From NCBI GenBank assembly GCA_033065855.1, contig JAVXUO010000936.1:1-64000 (forward strand): a stretch of DNA of 64,000 bases, given 5' to 3'. The number at the start of each line of letters is the position of its first letter. Within the stretch, counting starts at the first letter, position 1. The notes under the pieces were generated by a model. It did no database searches. It was not told the origin of the DNA and worked only from the letters and a program-made list of their open reading frames with translations. A program made the position numbers and the translations under genes. This stretch comes from Escallonia rubra (taxonomy: Eukaryota; Streptophyta; Magnoliopsida; Escalloniales; Escalloniaceae). Positions 1 to 13,247 of the stretch are shown here, piece by piece.

Positions 1-1534
1 TGAAAAGACTTATCAATAATGAGCAACAAAAAAACCAGCAATCAGAACAAAGACAAAAGTAATTTATATTAGTAGTTGAACTTTCCCAGCAGGACTTCGT
101 CATTTGTCCTATCTTATAGATTAGTTGCAAATGACAAGTACAAACATACTGTTGTGTTCATTAGAGTTTTAGAAGACAAACATACTGGAAACCAAATATG
201 ACGACAAAAAACCAATTTAACATCAGAAACTAAAAAACCATACAAAACATATTGTATTAAAATTAATGAAGTGGAGGGTATCATGTAAGGCTTCAACTTA
301 TTTTGCATACTTCCTGAGGTTTTCTCTTGTTACTATTTAAGTAAAATGACGACCAAGGGCCAGGCCAGTACACGCTGGGTCCTTAGCAAGTTAATCAAGT
401 CAGGTGCAGTATTCCATTAAAAACATGGTAAAAGTCTGAATTAGTGTTCAACAGTTAGGGTCAAGCACTTTACTGAAGGAGCTAGACTAGAACTTTTTTA
501 AGTGCACCCAGACCCATAGCTTACCTAGTGCACATTAACAGTGCAACTCCAGCACAGTTTCAATTTTTGACAACGGAGACAATTCAGTATTTAGATTTAC
601 CAACCCACTCAATGAGAAGTATAAGATGGCGAAAAGGGGCGTATAGCAACTACCTTTGTGATAAAGACTCAGTTGGAAGTGTCTGGCACAAGTATCAAGT
701 ACGTGTAGACAGTTATTTTGAACACCCATTTAAAAGGATTCAATTCTAGGTCTCCTTTTCAATATGTTGCACGAAAAGTGTGTTATCTAAAGCAATCATG
801 CAACAGAAGGAAAATGTCGAGGTGCTGTGTACAATTCCATAAGAAATTGAGTTTTAAGAGTTGCTTGCTGGTTTCATATCCAGTCAGGTTCGTTTAATAT
901 AGTTTGCCCGCCGCAGCACAAGGTTTCCACCACTAAAAGGGTCTAGAGAGAATTTCTTGTACGCAGCTTTACCCTGCTGAGCAAAGGGGCTCTGCATATC
1001 GAACCTGTGACCTCTAGGTCATAATAGAGCATCCTTAGCATTGCACCAACTGTCTATTACAGGTACCAGGTGCAACTTGAGAAGTCTGATAGCATTTCAC
1101 TACCAATGCAAGTATCGACCCAAACAAGGAAAACTGAGCTGCAGCATTTCACTATGTGCACACTCCAACTAATAGTTCAAACCCCGTAGATCCTTAACGC
1201 AAGCTGAGGAGTCAGTGTGACATAAGCTTACCAGACTCAATAGGCTCACAGGATGCAAATTTCGTCCTAAACTTGGAAAAATGGTCAGCAGTAGGTCGAA
1301 ATTTCCAAATAACTTACCAACCCTGTACATCCTCATCCCAGCCCACCCCACCCCCCTCCCCCAGAAAAAGCCACATTGCAATCCTTTACTGGTCGGCAAC
1401 TCTAACCAACAAATGTAGATATTATGTAGAACAGATCTCAATTAAACGTCAGATAAGAAACTAGTCACCAAACGGTTAAGCACCCTACCATAAGGTTAAA
1501 AAGACATAAAACAAAAGTAAACCATGCTACTTAC
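1..1534. other. Left-edge non-coding stretch, probably intron of the CCDC174-like gene
   Basis: No convincing exon, RNA gene or transposon is seen here. The exon ending at 1535 on the minus strand has a good donor (gtaagt), so the gene must continue to the left, and this stretch is most simply its next intron. I looked for the family's next conserved block on the minus strand and did not find it. Short open frames here have no recognisable composition. Confidence 0.45.
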
Positions 1535-3321
1535 ATGACAAAACGCTTATGCTCACTACGGTTTTCTGCGCCAGCTGCCCAGCCTAGCCCCTTAGATTGT
1601 GCATTAGGCAGCACAGAAGCATCACTCTCACCATCTTCATAGCCTGATGGCTCTGTGGCAGAAGTGTCACCACCTTGTGGCTGTTGTGATTCATCCTGTA
1701 CGAAGCCCTTATTGAAAAAATCGACACAATACTTCTCTTTATCTTCCTCATCGGGGAGTTCTCCCCTCGTCAGCTTATCATATAACTCAGCCTTCTTCTC
1801 TAGTGCAGCGTAACTGGCTGATCCATCGCTGACAGCTTTGAACTCAAGCTTGTCCCTGGAATTGAATCAGTAACAGATGTTATCCAACTCTAAGAGCGTC
1901 AATTGTAAGTCTAAAGCTACTCGACTGTTAGACACAGATTACAGGCAAAAGGAAAATAAAAAGAATTAACGATGGAAAAGGACATAAAAAGTCCTGCTTA
2001 AAGCCCTGTGAGGTTGAACTGAGAACGATTGCAAAGATAAATAAAGTGAGCATTGATATTTTGCATTTTGAGGATCTATAGCTTCGATCACAGGCCCTGA
2101 GGATCTTAGTTGCAAGAAGTGGGAGCCAGGGGTGGGTGCACCTTGAGTGCTTGGAGCTGGCAAGAATTAACTACGTAATAACCAAACCTATTCTCCCCTT
2201 AGGTTTACTTGCATAACGTACAAAGGCCCTCTTATTTTATTTATTTTTTAAGAGCCTTAAGGTAACGGAGGGACATACTTGAAGATGAACCAAAGTAACC
2301 TTGCGAATTCAGGTGCGATTGAACCTATCAACAGCCCTGGGGTGCGCATTGGAAATATACCTACCAGCACATACATTACTAGTGTTTCCAGTCAACTTGT
2401 GCAATGAACCACCAACTAATGTTTACAAACCATGCAATAAAACTCCCTCGGTTTCAAACTTTTAGTCCCCTTCAACATATAGCAAATTTCTAGAATGGGA
2501 ATCTTAGCAATAATCATCGCCTTCAGTCACTCATTTGAATTTATTTTTTTTATCAACTATTTGAGTTCAACAGAGTAAGTTTTTGATGTTTGGATTCTAT
2601 CCTTGAAATTTGCATAAAAAAAAAATTATCAAACCAAGGGAGAGAGTACAAAAGAACCCTCAAGCTTCTATATGCGATTATCTGACACACTCGTAGATCA
2701 ACCTTTCACGCCTCCTTTGTTGCTGAAAAGGTATCATTACTCCTATACTAAATTAGATTTTCAGAATTCGGCTTTTTGCTAACTCCTGTAATATAATTAG
2801 TGCATGTAAAAGTTGTCTTCCTTTCTATCCTAGCTTGACATTGCCATTACATGGTACTAAATCGTATCATAGGAATCCGCAGGGCTAAATCCAATGAAAG
2901 CTAGGCAATAAATATGTGCTACTCACGCCATTTCTATAATTTCATCCGTAGAATTAGAAAACCCTACTTGGCCCAAAAAAGTAACTTTCAATTTCGATTA
3001 ACTGACAGGCTAAAAGAGGCAAAGAAGCAAGTACTTGTGGGCGCGGGCTTCCACGCCAGCGTTTCGGGCGGAGAAGGAATTGTGTGCGGCGGCGACCTTC
3101 TTGGCCCGGTGGACGTCGACGTGGTGTTGATGTGGGTCTTTGGTGGACCGCTTGGATTCCTCCTGGGACTTGTACAGTTGGGCCTTGAGGTCGAGGATGG
3201 AGGACGGGCCGACGCCGGCGATGGCCCGGTGCTTCTTGGGCATGATCGAGGACTCGGTCAGCCATCCCAGCGATTCCACCACCACCCTCTTCTTCTTTGC
3301 CCCCTCCTCTTCTTCACCCAT
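1535..3321 (-). CDS. CCDC174-like coiled-coil protein, 5' two exons (partial)
   Basis: Exon 1 spans 3321-3035 (95 codons plus 2 nt) and exon 2 spans 1855-1535; the 1.2-kb intron has gtact and ccag borders. The start is the ATG giving MGEEEEGAKKKRVVVESLGW. Two blocks resemble the CCDC174 family: a segment SSILDLKAQLYKSQEE, comparable to the family's early SSLVDLKAELFRKQEE segment, and in exon 2 ALEKKAELYDKLTRGELPDE followed by a YCVDFFNK segment. The family is nuclear and poorly understood; in animals it is linked to RNA-processing complexes. The second exon ends in phase 2 at FV followed by AT, so at least one more exon lies beyond the left edge. The other open frames over exon 1 are shadows caused by its high GC content. 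Function in plants is not known. Confidence 0.85.
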
Positions 3322-3533
3322 TCTCTATTTCTGCTGCTTTGCGATTACATACAATGTCGCAAAGATGTGTGCTTTTGTAGAGCTGTTTAACGCTGTTGCT
3401 ATTTTCTACTTCTTGCAGCTCGCCGGAGGAAAATCCGAGATCGGATACGGTAACGGAAGCAGGATTTAATCGTGCATACCCAATAGTTTAGGGTTGTGTG
3501 CGAGAAATATTCGAGACTTCCTTTTTCTTTTTT
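3322..3533. other. Upstream region of the CCDC174-like gene
   Basis: About 200 bases between the start codon and a MULE insertion. It probably holds the 5' UTR and core promoter of the minus-strand gene. No clear TATA box was identified. The MULE therefore sits roughly 210 bp upstream of the start codon, within promoter range. Confidence 0.4.
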
Positions 3534-4591
3534 GGGAAAAGTGCATAAACCACCCTCGTGGTTTGGGTCAGTTGCAAAAAGACCCCTGCCGTTACAAAAG
3601 TTGCAAAGAGACACCTGAGGTGTCTAAAGTGTTGCATTAGACGATTCCCGTTACAAAATAACTCAAATGTCTAAATTGCCCATGTATATAATGGCTCCTC
3701 TATAGAAACCCTATTCTAAATCTAGTTTTTTTTTTCTTTTAATGGTCTTGATGTTTGACTGGTCTGGCGGCGGCGCGGGTGGCAGGGTTGGCGGCGGTGC
3801 TAGTGGTTCCGGTGATGACGAGAGGGCTTAGATCGGGGTGGGTGGCCTAGGCTACGACGCAAGTAGATACTTATTCGCAAGTTGTTCGGGTGATGACATG
3901 AGGGCTTAGATGCCGGATCTAGCGATGCATGGTTCGCGGTGGGCGATGATGGATCTAGCGATGCACGGTTCGCGGTGGGTGGCGACGGCGAATGCACGGT
4001 TCGCGGTGGGTGGCGGCGATGCAGTTGGCTTGGGTTAATGAAGGGCTAACGGCGACGGCGGCACAAGGTCATGGTAGGTGATGATGGATCTAGCGATGCA
4101 CGGTTCGCGGTGGGTGGCGACGGCGTACTTATTCGCAGTAGGTGGTGGCGACGCAGTGGGCTTGGGTTGATGAATGGCTAGCGGCGGCGACACAGGGTCA
4201 CGGTGGGTGGTCACGGCTGGATAGTGGCAGAAATTGGGATGGTGGTGGTGGATGGGGCTCTACAGGGCACTAGGGTTTGGCTTATGAGGTTGCTGACTTT
4301 GGTTTTGGTTGAGCGATGGCGGCTAGGGTTAGAGATTGATTGGATTAGAGAAGAAATTGGGACCTCGGTGGGAGAGAAAAAAGAAAGGGAGGGTATTTTA
4401 GTCTTTTTAAAGTATTAAAATCTACTAAACGCACTTTTTAAGAGAGTGAATATCACACTCTGTCAACTTGGATGATATTTTTAACGATTGCAACACTTTA
4501 GACACCTCAGGTGTCTCTTTGCCACTTTTGTAACGGCAGGGGTCTTTTTGCAACTGACCCAAACCACGAGGGTGGTTTATGCACTTTTCCC
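3534..4591. mobile_element. Non-autonomous Mutator-like element (MULE-1)
   Basis: Long terminal inverted repeats of about 105 bp begin gggaaaagtgcataaaccac at 3534 and end with the reverse complement at 4591. The flanking nine bases, ttctttttt (3525-3533) and tactttttt (4592-4600), match at 8 of 9 positions, as expected for a 9-bp Mutator-type target duplication. There is no transposase. The interior (about 3900-4140) is a GC-rich minisatellite in which a unit containing gcacggttcgcggtgggtgg recurs at least three times. I recognise no captured host gene. Confidence 0.85.
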
Positions 4592-5490
4592 TACTTTTTT
4601 TCTTTTTTTTTTGAAAGTGTAAACATTGTTCGGAGTAATAATATACGTGACAACAACATCATCATAGGTAAAACTCTTTTAAACCTCTAATTCCTATCGG
4701 CGATAAAGATAATTTCCAACTTATGGTGATGGGTCTAGTGAAAAAAGTAGATGTAGATCTTGGAAAAGGGGTAACGATTATTTTGGTCCATATGATGTTA
4801 GCGATAGTCGCGAGGAAGTGGTGGTGGATCTGGTGCGAAAGTGATGGTGCATCCGGCAAGGAGGGGGACGGGGTGTGGGTTTGGGAAAAGAGCAGGGTGG
4901 TAGTGGGTCAAGTTAGAGGAAAGTGGTTGTGGTGGCTAGTGGTGAAGCAATAGTGAATTTACCGACAAAGATTTTCATGCGAACTGTTTATTTTATCGTC
5001 AAAGAATTACCAAAAATTCAAAATTTTATAGTCAACCGGTGGCTGGAGCACCAATTTGAAAGTCCAAGGTTGCGGGAACCGAAAAACAAAAGTCTAAAAT
5101 GTTACAAGCACACAACCCAAACTATATGATTTTATGTGCAATTAATCCCTTTGTTATCTCAGTGGCAAAGTTTGAAGATCATTTTTTGGTAGAAGTACCA
5201 AAAAATGATCATCTCGTCAATCTATTGCACTTATGCAATTGGTCGCTAATACGGCTTAGAAGTTACATCAGCAAAACGTTCAAGTTTGTTTATAAAATCT
5301 CGAAAAAGCGAAAGTTACCACAATGTAAAAGTTGATAACTATTTTTTCAAATTTGAAAGGTCTATTTTAAAGATGTAATATACACACTAAATAGTTACCG
5401 ATACCAAATACTTGGATAATTCTCATTAATTTATAACATATGAGGGACGAAATATGTACTCTAAAGAAAAAATTAATTGAACTTTTGTAG
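4592..5490. other. AT-rich intergenic DNA
   Basis: I see no gene, RNA or repeat structure that I can support. Short open frames here lack family signatures. Confidence 0.4.
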
Positions 5491-6291
5491 GCATAAATGA
5501 CCATTGTGCTTTATTCCAATTGTCAATGTAGTCACTAGTTTCGTGGCAGTGACAAATTGGTCACTGAGTTTGTCAATTTTGGCCATTTTGCTAGGTTCTG
5601 TTAACATAAAGGGCGTTAGGTGGTCATGTGCCTCTCACATGAGACATTTGTTGGGGCCATTTTTGTCGCTCTAAGCCCAAACTTACTCTCTCACCTTTTG
5701 CACTCTCTTTTCTCAATTCTCCCCTTTCGGCGACAAGTCTCACTCTTCTCCTATGGTTTGGTTATGCCAGAGAACTTGGAGGTAAGGTTGAAAGGCTGTA
5801 CCTGCATCTGATTTCAATACGTTTGTTGATTTTAATCAACTAAGGACTAAAAATGAAGTAAGGGTTCGAAGGTGGAGTTTGATGGCAGGGGTGGCGAGTA
5901 GAACGACTATGGTTGAGTGTAGGGAGTTGGACGGTTGTGCTTAGACGATAAGGATACGCCTGGCGGTAATAGTGGCGACGACTTGGGTGGGCCGAAGAGG
6001 GCTTAGTTTAATGGGGTTATAGCGGAGGCAAGTGTAAGGCGGTGGTGGCGGCCGATTATTGATGTTACAAAATAATAGGCCTTTTGTTCTATTTTAATGT
6101 CATTTGACAACTTCGCCCCTCTATTAAATCCCGTCTGGGAGGCACATGATCGTTTAAGGCGTTTGATGTTAACATAAGTTAACAAAAGAACTCAATTGAC
6201 CGAATCTACAAGTTCAATGATTAATTTGACACAATTGTGAATCTATGTGGACCAAATTGACATTTGGAGTAAAATGCAATGGTTATTCATG
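5491..6291. mobile_element. Probable MULE-like inverted-repeat element (MULE-5)
   Basis: The left end (cataaatgaccattgtgctt at about 5492) and the reverse complement of the right end (catgaataaccattgcattt, ending about 6291) are imperfect inverted repeats. Similarity extends for at least 50 bp, through the segments tattccaattgtcaatgtag and tactccaaatgtcaatttgg. The interior is G-rich and has no recognisable gene. A 9-bp target duplication is not convincing (ttttgtagg against tatttgatg), so the element is either old or its ends are misplaced by a few bases. Confidence 0.55.
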
Positions 6292-6493
6292 TATTTGATG
6301 CACAGATGTTCACTCATTGAGAACCGCGAAAGAATTATGTTCTGAATTTTGATGTTTTTGTTGCTATTAAATATAACTCCATGCGTGGTCACCAAGCCTA
6401 CGCAGGAAATTCTCAACTAACAAATGATCATCTATCTTGCAAGTGGCGGAGCAAAAAATCTTGTATAAGACAGGCACCAAGATTTTAAAAGTA

Positions 6494-7571
6494 GGGCTAA
6501 TTACACTTATGTCCCTGAGGTTTGGGGGTAATTACACGCGAGGACACAAAGTTTCAAAATGTAACACTTATGTCCATTGACAAACGGAACCCTAAAAATC
6601 CTAACGGTTTTAACAAAATGACTTTATTGCCCTTATGTTAGAAAGTTATATTTTTAAATGCCATTGTCTCTTTTTAGAAAAGAAAATCAGAAAAGAAAAA
6701 TCCTAATTCTAACCACCCCACCCCCGCCACCCAACCCCCCTATCCCCCCCAACCCAATTCTGTCTTTCAAACTCCCCCGACCACCGCACCCTTCGTCTCC
6801 CCGTCTGCCTCCCCCTTCCCCGTTGCCGCACCATCCTCCCCCTTCGCCTTCCCCGTCGCCGCGACCGCCCTCCCCCTTCCCCTTCCCCGTCGCCGCGACC
6901 GCCCTACCCCTTCCCCGTCGCCGCAAAGTTAGTCAACAGTGGAGGTAACGGCGCACCCCGTCGAGGTGACCCATTAATTATTGAATTGAATTGAAATGGG
7001 ATTTAGAGAGAGAAAGGGTTGCCGGCGGTGTCTCAACGGCGTGGGGCTTGCTGGCGTGGTGGGGTGGGGCGAGTCTGCCGGATGGTGGGCCTGGAGAGGC
7101 TGCCGGCGGCGTGGGGTGAGGATGAGGCTTGGGCTGCCGGCGGTAAGATTGAAGAAGGAGAAGAGAAACCCTAATTTGAAAATTAGGGTTTTGAAACCCT
7201 AATTTGAAAATTAGGGTTTTGAAACCCTAATTTTAAGGTTTCAAAACCCTAATTTTTAAATCAGGGTTTCAAATCCTCCTAATTTTAGGATTTCAAAAGC
7301 TTAATTTGTAAATTAGTTGCAAATCCTAATTTTAAAAAATTAAGGTTTAATTTGAAAATTATAAAAATTATTTAGGATATACTGTACAAGGGCAGTATTG
7401 CCATTTTTAAAATACGTAATGATGAACAGTATATTTTTTGGATGGAACCCTAACGGATGGACACGAGTGATAAATTTGAAATATTTTTTGTCACGGAATG
7501 TTACATTTTGAAACTTTGTGTCCTTGACTGTAATTACCCCCTAACCTCAGGGACATAGGTGTAATTAGCCC
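6494..7571. mobile_element. Non-autonomous Mutator-like element (MULE-2)
   Basis: The element starts gggctaattacac at 6494 and ends gtgtaattagccc at 7571, with inverted similarity over roughly the first and last 100 bp. A perfect 9-bp target duplication, ttaaaagta, flanks it at 6485-6493 and 7572-7580. The interior is strongly strand-asymmetric: C-rich at 6710-6930, then G-rich at 7020-7150, then a palindromic array at 7165-7330. The Pro/Ser-rich and Gly-rich open frames over the C-rich stretch appear on both strands and look compositional rather than coding. Confidence 0.92.
7165..7330. repeat. Palindromic telomere-motif-like array inside MULE-2
   Basis: Alternating gaaaccctaatttg and aaaattagggtttt units are arranged head to head several times, then decay to ttaaggtttcaaaaccct and similar. 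Each unit contains the plant telomere word ccctaa or its complement, but the units alternate in orientation and are separated by AT spacers. It is therefore not a telomere tract. It could fold into hairpins. Confidence 0.7.
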
Positions 7572-7580
7572 TTAAAAGTA

Positions 7581-7950
7581 TTTTCACATGTTCAGTTCAA
7601 AACTAATAAATATGAAGTTTACAATGCTGTTTTGAGAAATAAAATCTGCATTCTACTTATTGCACTTGCACACTACTTTGAACATTAAAATCGATAAAGT
7701 ATCCATCAACATATCTATAACAACAAAAGTGAAAATAAATTGAAGTGTTAGAATTTCTTGATTATTATGTGCTATGAATAATTTTGTGTATATTGAAAAA
7801 GAACAATGACTTCAATAAAGTTCTTGTATATAAATTTTGGAGAAGTGCCAAAGTAACAAAACCATTGATATAAGACTATAATATAAAAACTACTTCATGC
7901 CAAAGGGTGGACGTGGGCACGTGCTCACTGTGTCACCCCATTCCCTCCGC
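7581..7950. other. AT-rich spacer between two transposons
   Basis: I see no gene or structured repeat in this stretch. Confidence 0.4.
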
Positions 7951-8690
7951 CAGGGGCGGATTCAGAAAGTCTAATGGGGGGCGCCAAAAAGACATAAAAA
8001 AAATTAATGGCTAGCATAAAAGAATGAAGAAGGTTGGTTTAAGTTTATCAACATTACTACGGCTAACATTTTTTGTTTGAAAGAAATAATCAATTATGGG
8101 GGTGACTTTGACTTTCCCGTCTACAAAAATAAGCATATTATAATTAGCGTAACTATTGAATACGTTAAATGCATAATAAATTACTCAATTCGTTTTTTTC
8201 GTAACCATTAAACACGTTAATACTATAATAATTAAAATAATGAATAACGTAACTATTGAAATAGCATAACAATTGAATACATTAATACTATAAGAATTAA
8301 ACTAATGAATAGCGTAACTATTGAAATAGCTTAACAATTGAATACGTTAATACTATAATTAACGTAACTATTGAATTTTTTAATACTCCAAGAATTAAAC
8401 TATAAACAAAAGAACTCACCTTAATCAATTCGTGTTTTTTCGTAATCCGGAGATTTGAAATTTAGAAGAATGAAGAATGAAAACGAAGAAGATTATGACG
8501 GCCGATGACACAAAGAATAAAGAATACAATAAAACGAAACCCTAATTAATTAGTTATGATATAATTGCATTTTTGTATATATGTGAAATGTGAATATTGA
8601 TTATCAATAACTAAAAAAAAAATCCAAAAAGTTGGGGGTGCCGTGCCCCCCCCCCCCCCCCCTCCCCGTGATGCTACAGTTCCGCCACTA
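7951..8690. mobile_element. Candidate non-autonomous hAT-like element
   Basis: The left end caggggcggattcag (7951) and the reverse complement of the right end (tagtggcggaactg, ending 8690) resemble the short hAT-type termini seen in many plant elements. The interior is AT-rich and contains imperfect tandem units around taactattgaatacgttaa (about 8140-8400). A 17-base run of C lies at 8646-8662. No 8-bp target duplication is evident, so the boundaries are provisional. Confidence 0.5.
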
Positions 8691-8913
8691 TCATCCTGCG
8701 AGCCTAGGGCAAATAAACTCGATCTATGGGTTACCTTGTCTTTACTCATTATACACGTTTATTGGCCATAAGTCAACTAAACCATGCATTTTGACTATAA
8801 CCATAAAATAATGATGCTTTATAGGTATTATAAAGTCAATTTTGCAAGTAACAAATACAAATATTGGTCTAGAATAACCATTATGCCTTGTGAGGGCTTA
8901 GAGGAATGAAGAC

Positions 8914-9629
8914 TACGGCTCTGTTTGACAAAGCTTTTTTTTTTGTCTTCAGTTTTTAAAGAGCAATTTTTAAAGAGCAGCTTATTTTTTTTTTTTTTTA
9001 CAAAAACAAGTGGGTGTTTGATAACCCTTTTTTTTAGTTTTTTTTTTTGGTGTTTGGTAACCCTTTTTATTTTGACTTTTTTTTTGTGGTGGTTTGCGGT
9101 GGCGATGGTGGGGCGTAGCGGTGGTCGACGGTGGTGGTGGCCGGCGGTGGCTGCCGGAGTGGTGGTTGCCGGCGGTGGCTGCCGGAGTGGTGGTTGCCAG
9201 CGGCCGGAGATGGTGGATGCCAACGGTGGTGTTTGTTGGCGGGCGACAGTGGCTGTCGGGCGGCGGTGGTGGCCGGAGGCCACCTGCCACCCGGTGGTGG
9301 TTGCCTGCGGCCGGAGGTGGCTGTCTGGCGACGGTGGCTGTCGGAGGTGACTGCCAGCGGTGGTGGCCAGAGGTGGCTGCCGCCCGTTGGTGGTTGTCGG
9401 CGGCCGGAGGTGGCTGTCGGGCGGCGGTGGGAGATGGCTGCGTTGGGGAGGTCTAAAAAAAAAATTTTAAGTGAAAACGAAAAGAGCTTTTTCCTCTTTT
9501 TTTTTTTTCTCTACAATTTAAAAAGCCACTTTTTAAATTGAAAAAAAAAGTGATACCAAACACTCCTATTTTTTCCAATTTTCAAAACTGAAAAAAAGAG
9601 CAAAAAAAAACCATGTCAAACGGCCCCTA
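8914..9629. mobile_element. Candidate hAT-like element with GC-rich minisatellite core
   Basis: The left end (ggctctgtttgacaaagc, 8917-8934) and the reverse complement of the right end (ggggccgtttgacatgg, 9611-9627) form short imperfect terminal inverted repeats of the common 'GGGGCYGTTTG' plant type. T-rich arms at the left and A-rich arms at the right extend the inverted symmetry. The middle (about 9100-9440) is a minisatellite built on variants of gccggaggtggctgtcggg. The long Gly/Trp/Arg-rich open frames that cover it in several frames reflect this repeat and are not genes. Confidence 0.55.
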
Positions 9630-10720
9630 CTTTAACCTTATTTAAAGTTGCACAGTCCTTGTCTAACCGGTCTTGCAGCTGCTCACCACGTCATGGGTGA
9701 CTTCTAGCATGTTTTCGGGTCATTGAACGATACATCGAAGTGCATAGTTCTTCTAAGTTTGAAACTATGTCGTGATCGATTAATGCCTCTGATTTTTGTT
9801 TGATGGATTGGTAGTAATCGATAGTTTGATCGATCTATTCCATCGGACTTATCGGTCGACTCATTCCAAAATGGCTTGAGAACTCGGCGTGTATCATTGA
9901 ACGATACCATGCCATGTTGTTGCATCAGCATCAATTATTCCCGAGAACATTTTCTAGTATTTACCAAATTCATACTAGCTTTCAATTTTAGTCTTTTACG
10001 AAATTATTCTTGAATCACGACTTAACCCAAAAAATACAAGATGATTCTAAAAGCTTTCTTCGATTATAGTTTCAATTTAACTACTTATATTTTGAGAGGA
10101 AATCTATAGATATCGTGAGCAATCTAACATGAAGGTTTCCTTTGTAAACATCTTTGTCATGGTTCTAGTCGTATACTGTGATTTGTATCGAAAGCCGAGT
10201 TGGTGGTGGCTAGTTTCAAGTTTATGCTTTTTATTCCGGCCGTTTTCAATTTCTTGTGATTATATTGTTGTTAATATCATTAGAAATCAAATTGAAAAGG
10301 TTTTGTCATATAAAACATCAATTCTAATTTAAAATGTTTAATCAATTTCTTTATTGCCAAAAACATTCTCACACTTGGTCGCTATCCTTGTCGCAGTTGG
10401 ACTGCAACTAGAGTAGCAACAACAACATACAACTCCCACATAACGACCATCAATTGTCGCTAAATACTGCTAGTGACATATCTGCAAATATCATTAGCGA
10501 TAATTCTTAACGTCACTTACTAAAGGTCACTAAATATACCTGGCGACCATCATTTGTCGCTACATGCAGAGTCGCACGCTCTTCCTGCAACTCGGATTTG
10601 TAGCGAAAATTTTCTACCGGAGTATATCACTTAAAAACAATTTAAAATTCTTGCTTTTTTGATTGGTCAATTGACCCCTTATCATGGAGTGAAATTGCAA
10701 CTTTGCCTACCTTTCGAGCT
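9630..10720. other. Intergenic region upstream of RPL18A
   Basis: Mostly AT-rich. At about 10440-10620 there are scattered direct and inverted copies of a word like gcgaccatcatttgtcgcta, suggesting an eroded small inverted-repeat element. Nothing else is supportable. Confidence 0.4.
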
Positions 10721-10827
10721 TGGGCTGAATTTAGATCTACTCCGATCCAGCAAACAACAGAACGGCCCATTTATCCAACTAGGGTTTCACGGCCCCCCTC
10801 GTATATATGAAACCAATAAAACCCTAG
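10721..10827 (+). promoter_or_regulatory. RPL18A core promoter: site II boxes, telo-boxes, TATA
   Basis: Site II-type words occur as tgggct at 10721-10726 and ggccca at 10764-10769. A telo-box-like word lies on each strand: ctagggttt ending at 10787 and aaaccctag at 10819-10827. A TATA-like stretch, tatatat, is at 10802-10808. Site II plus telo-box is the well-known signature of plant ribosomal-protein promoters and couples expression to cell growth. The arrangement about 80-190 bp before the RPL18A start fits that role. The activity itself is inferred. Confidence 0.75.
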
Positions 10828-10906
10828 AGTCGCAATTCCTGATCCCCCCCTCCTCCGTCGCTTCACACTCAGAGAGAGACACAGAGAGAAACCCAGCTCT
10901 TCAGAA

Positions 10907-13247
<2,341 letters not shown>

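Noticed and set aside
2914..3469. Plus-strand frames of 158 and 109 residues
   Set aside because: They are antisense shadows of exon 1 of the CCDC174-like gene, whose minus-strand frame has family conservation and correct splicing.
6658..6948. Pro/Ser-rich frame (and Gly-rich antisense frame) suggesting a cell-wall protein
   Set aside because: It lies entirely within the C-rich core of MULE-2, is open on both strands, has no signal peptide and follows base composition only.
7165..7330. Interstitial telomere repeat from chromosome fusion
   Set aside because: Units alternate in orientation with AT spacers and lie inside a transposon with its own target duplication.
9094..9541. Long Gly/Trp/Arg-rich open frames
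   Set aside because: They are translations of a minisatellite in several frames at once inside a hAT-like element.
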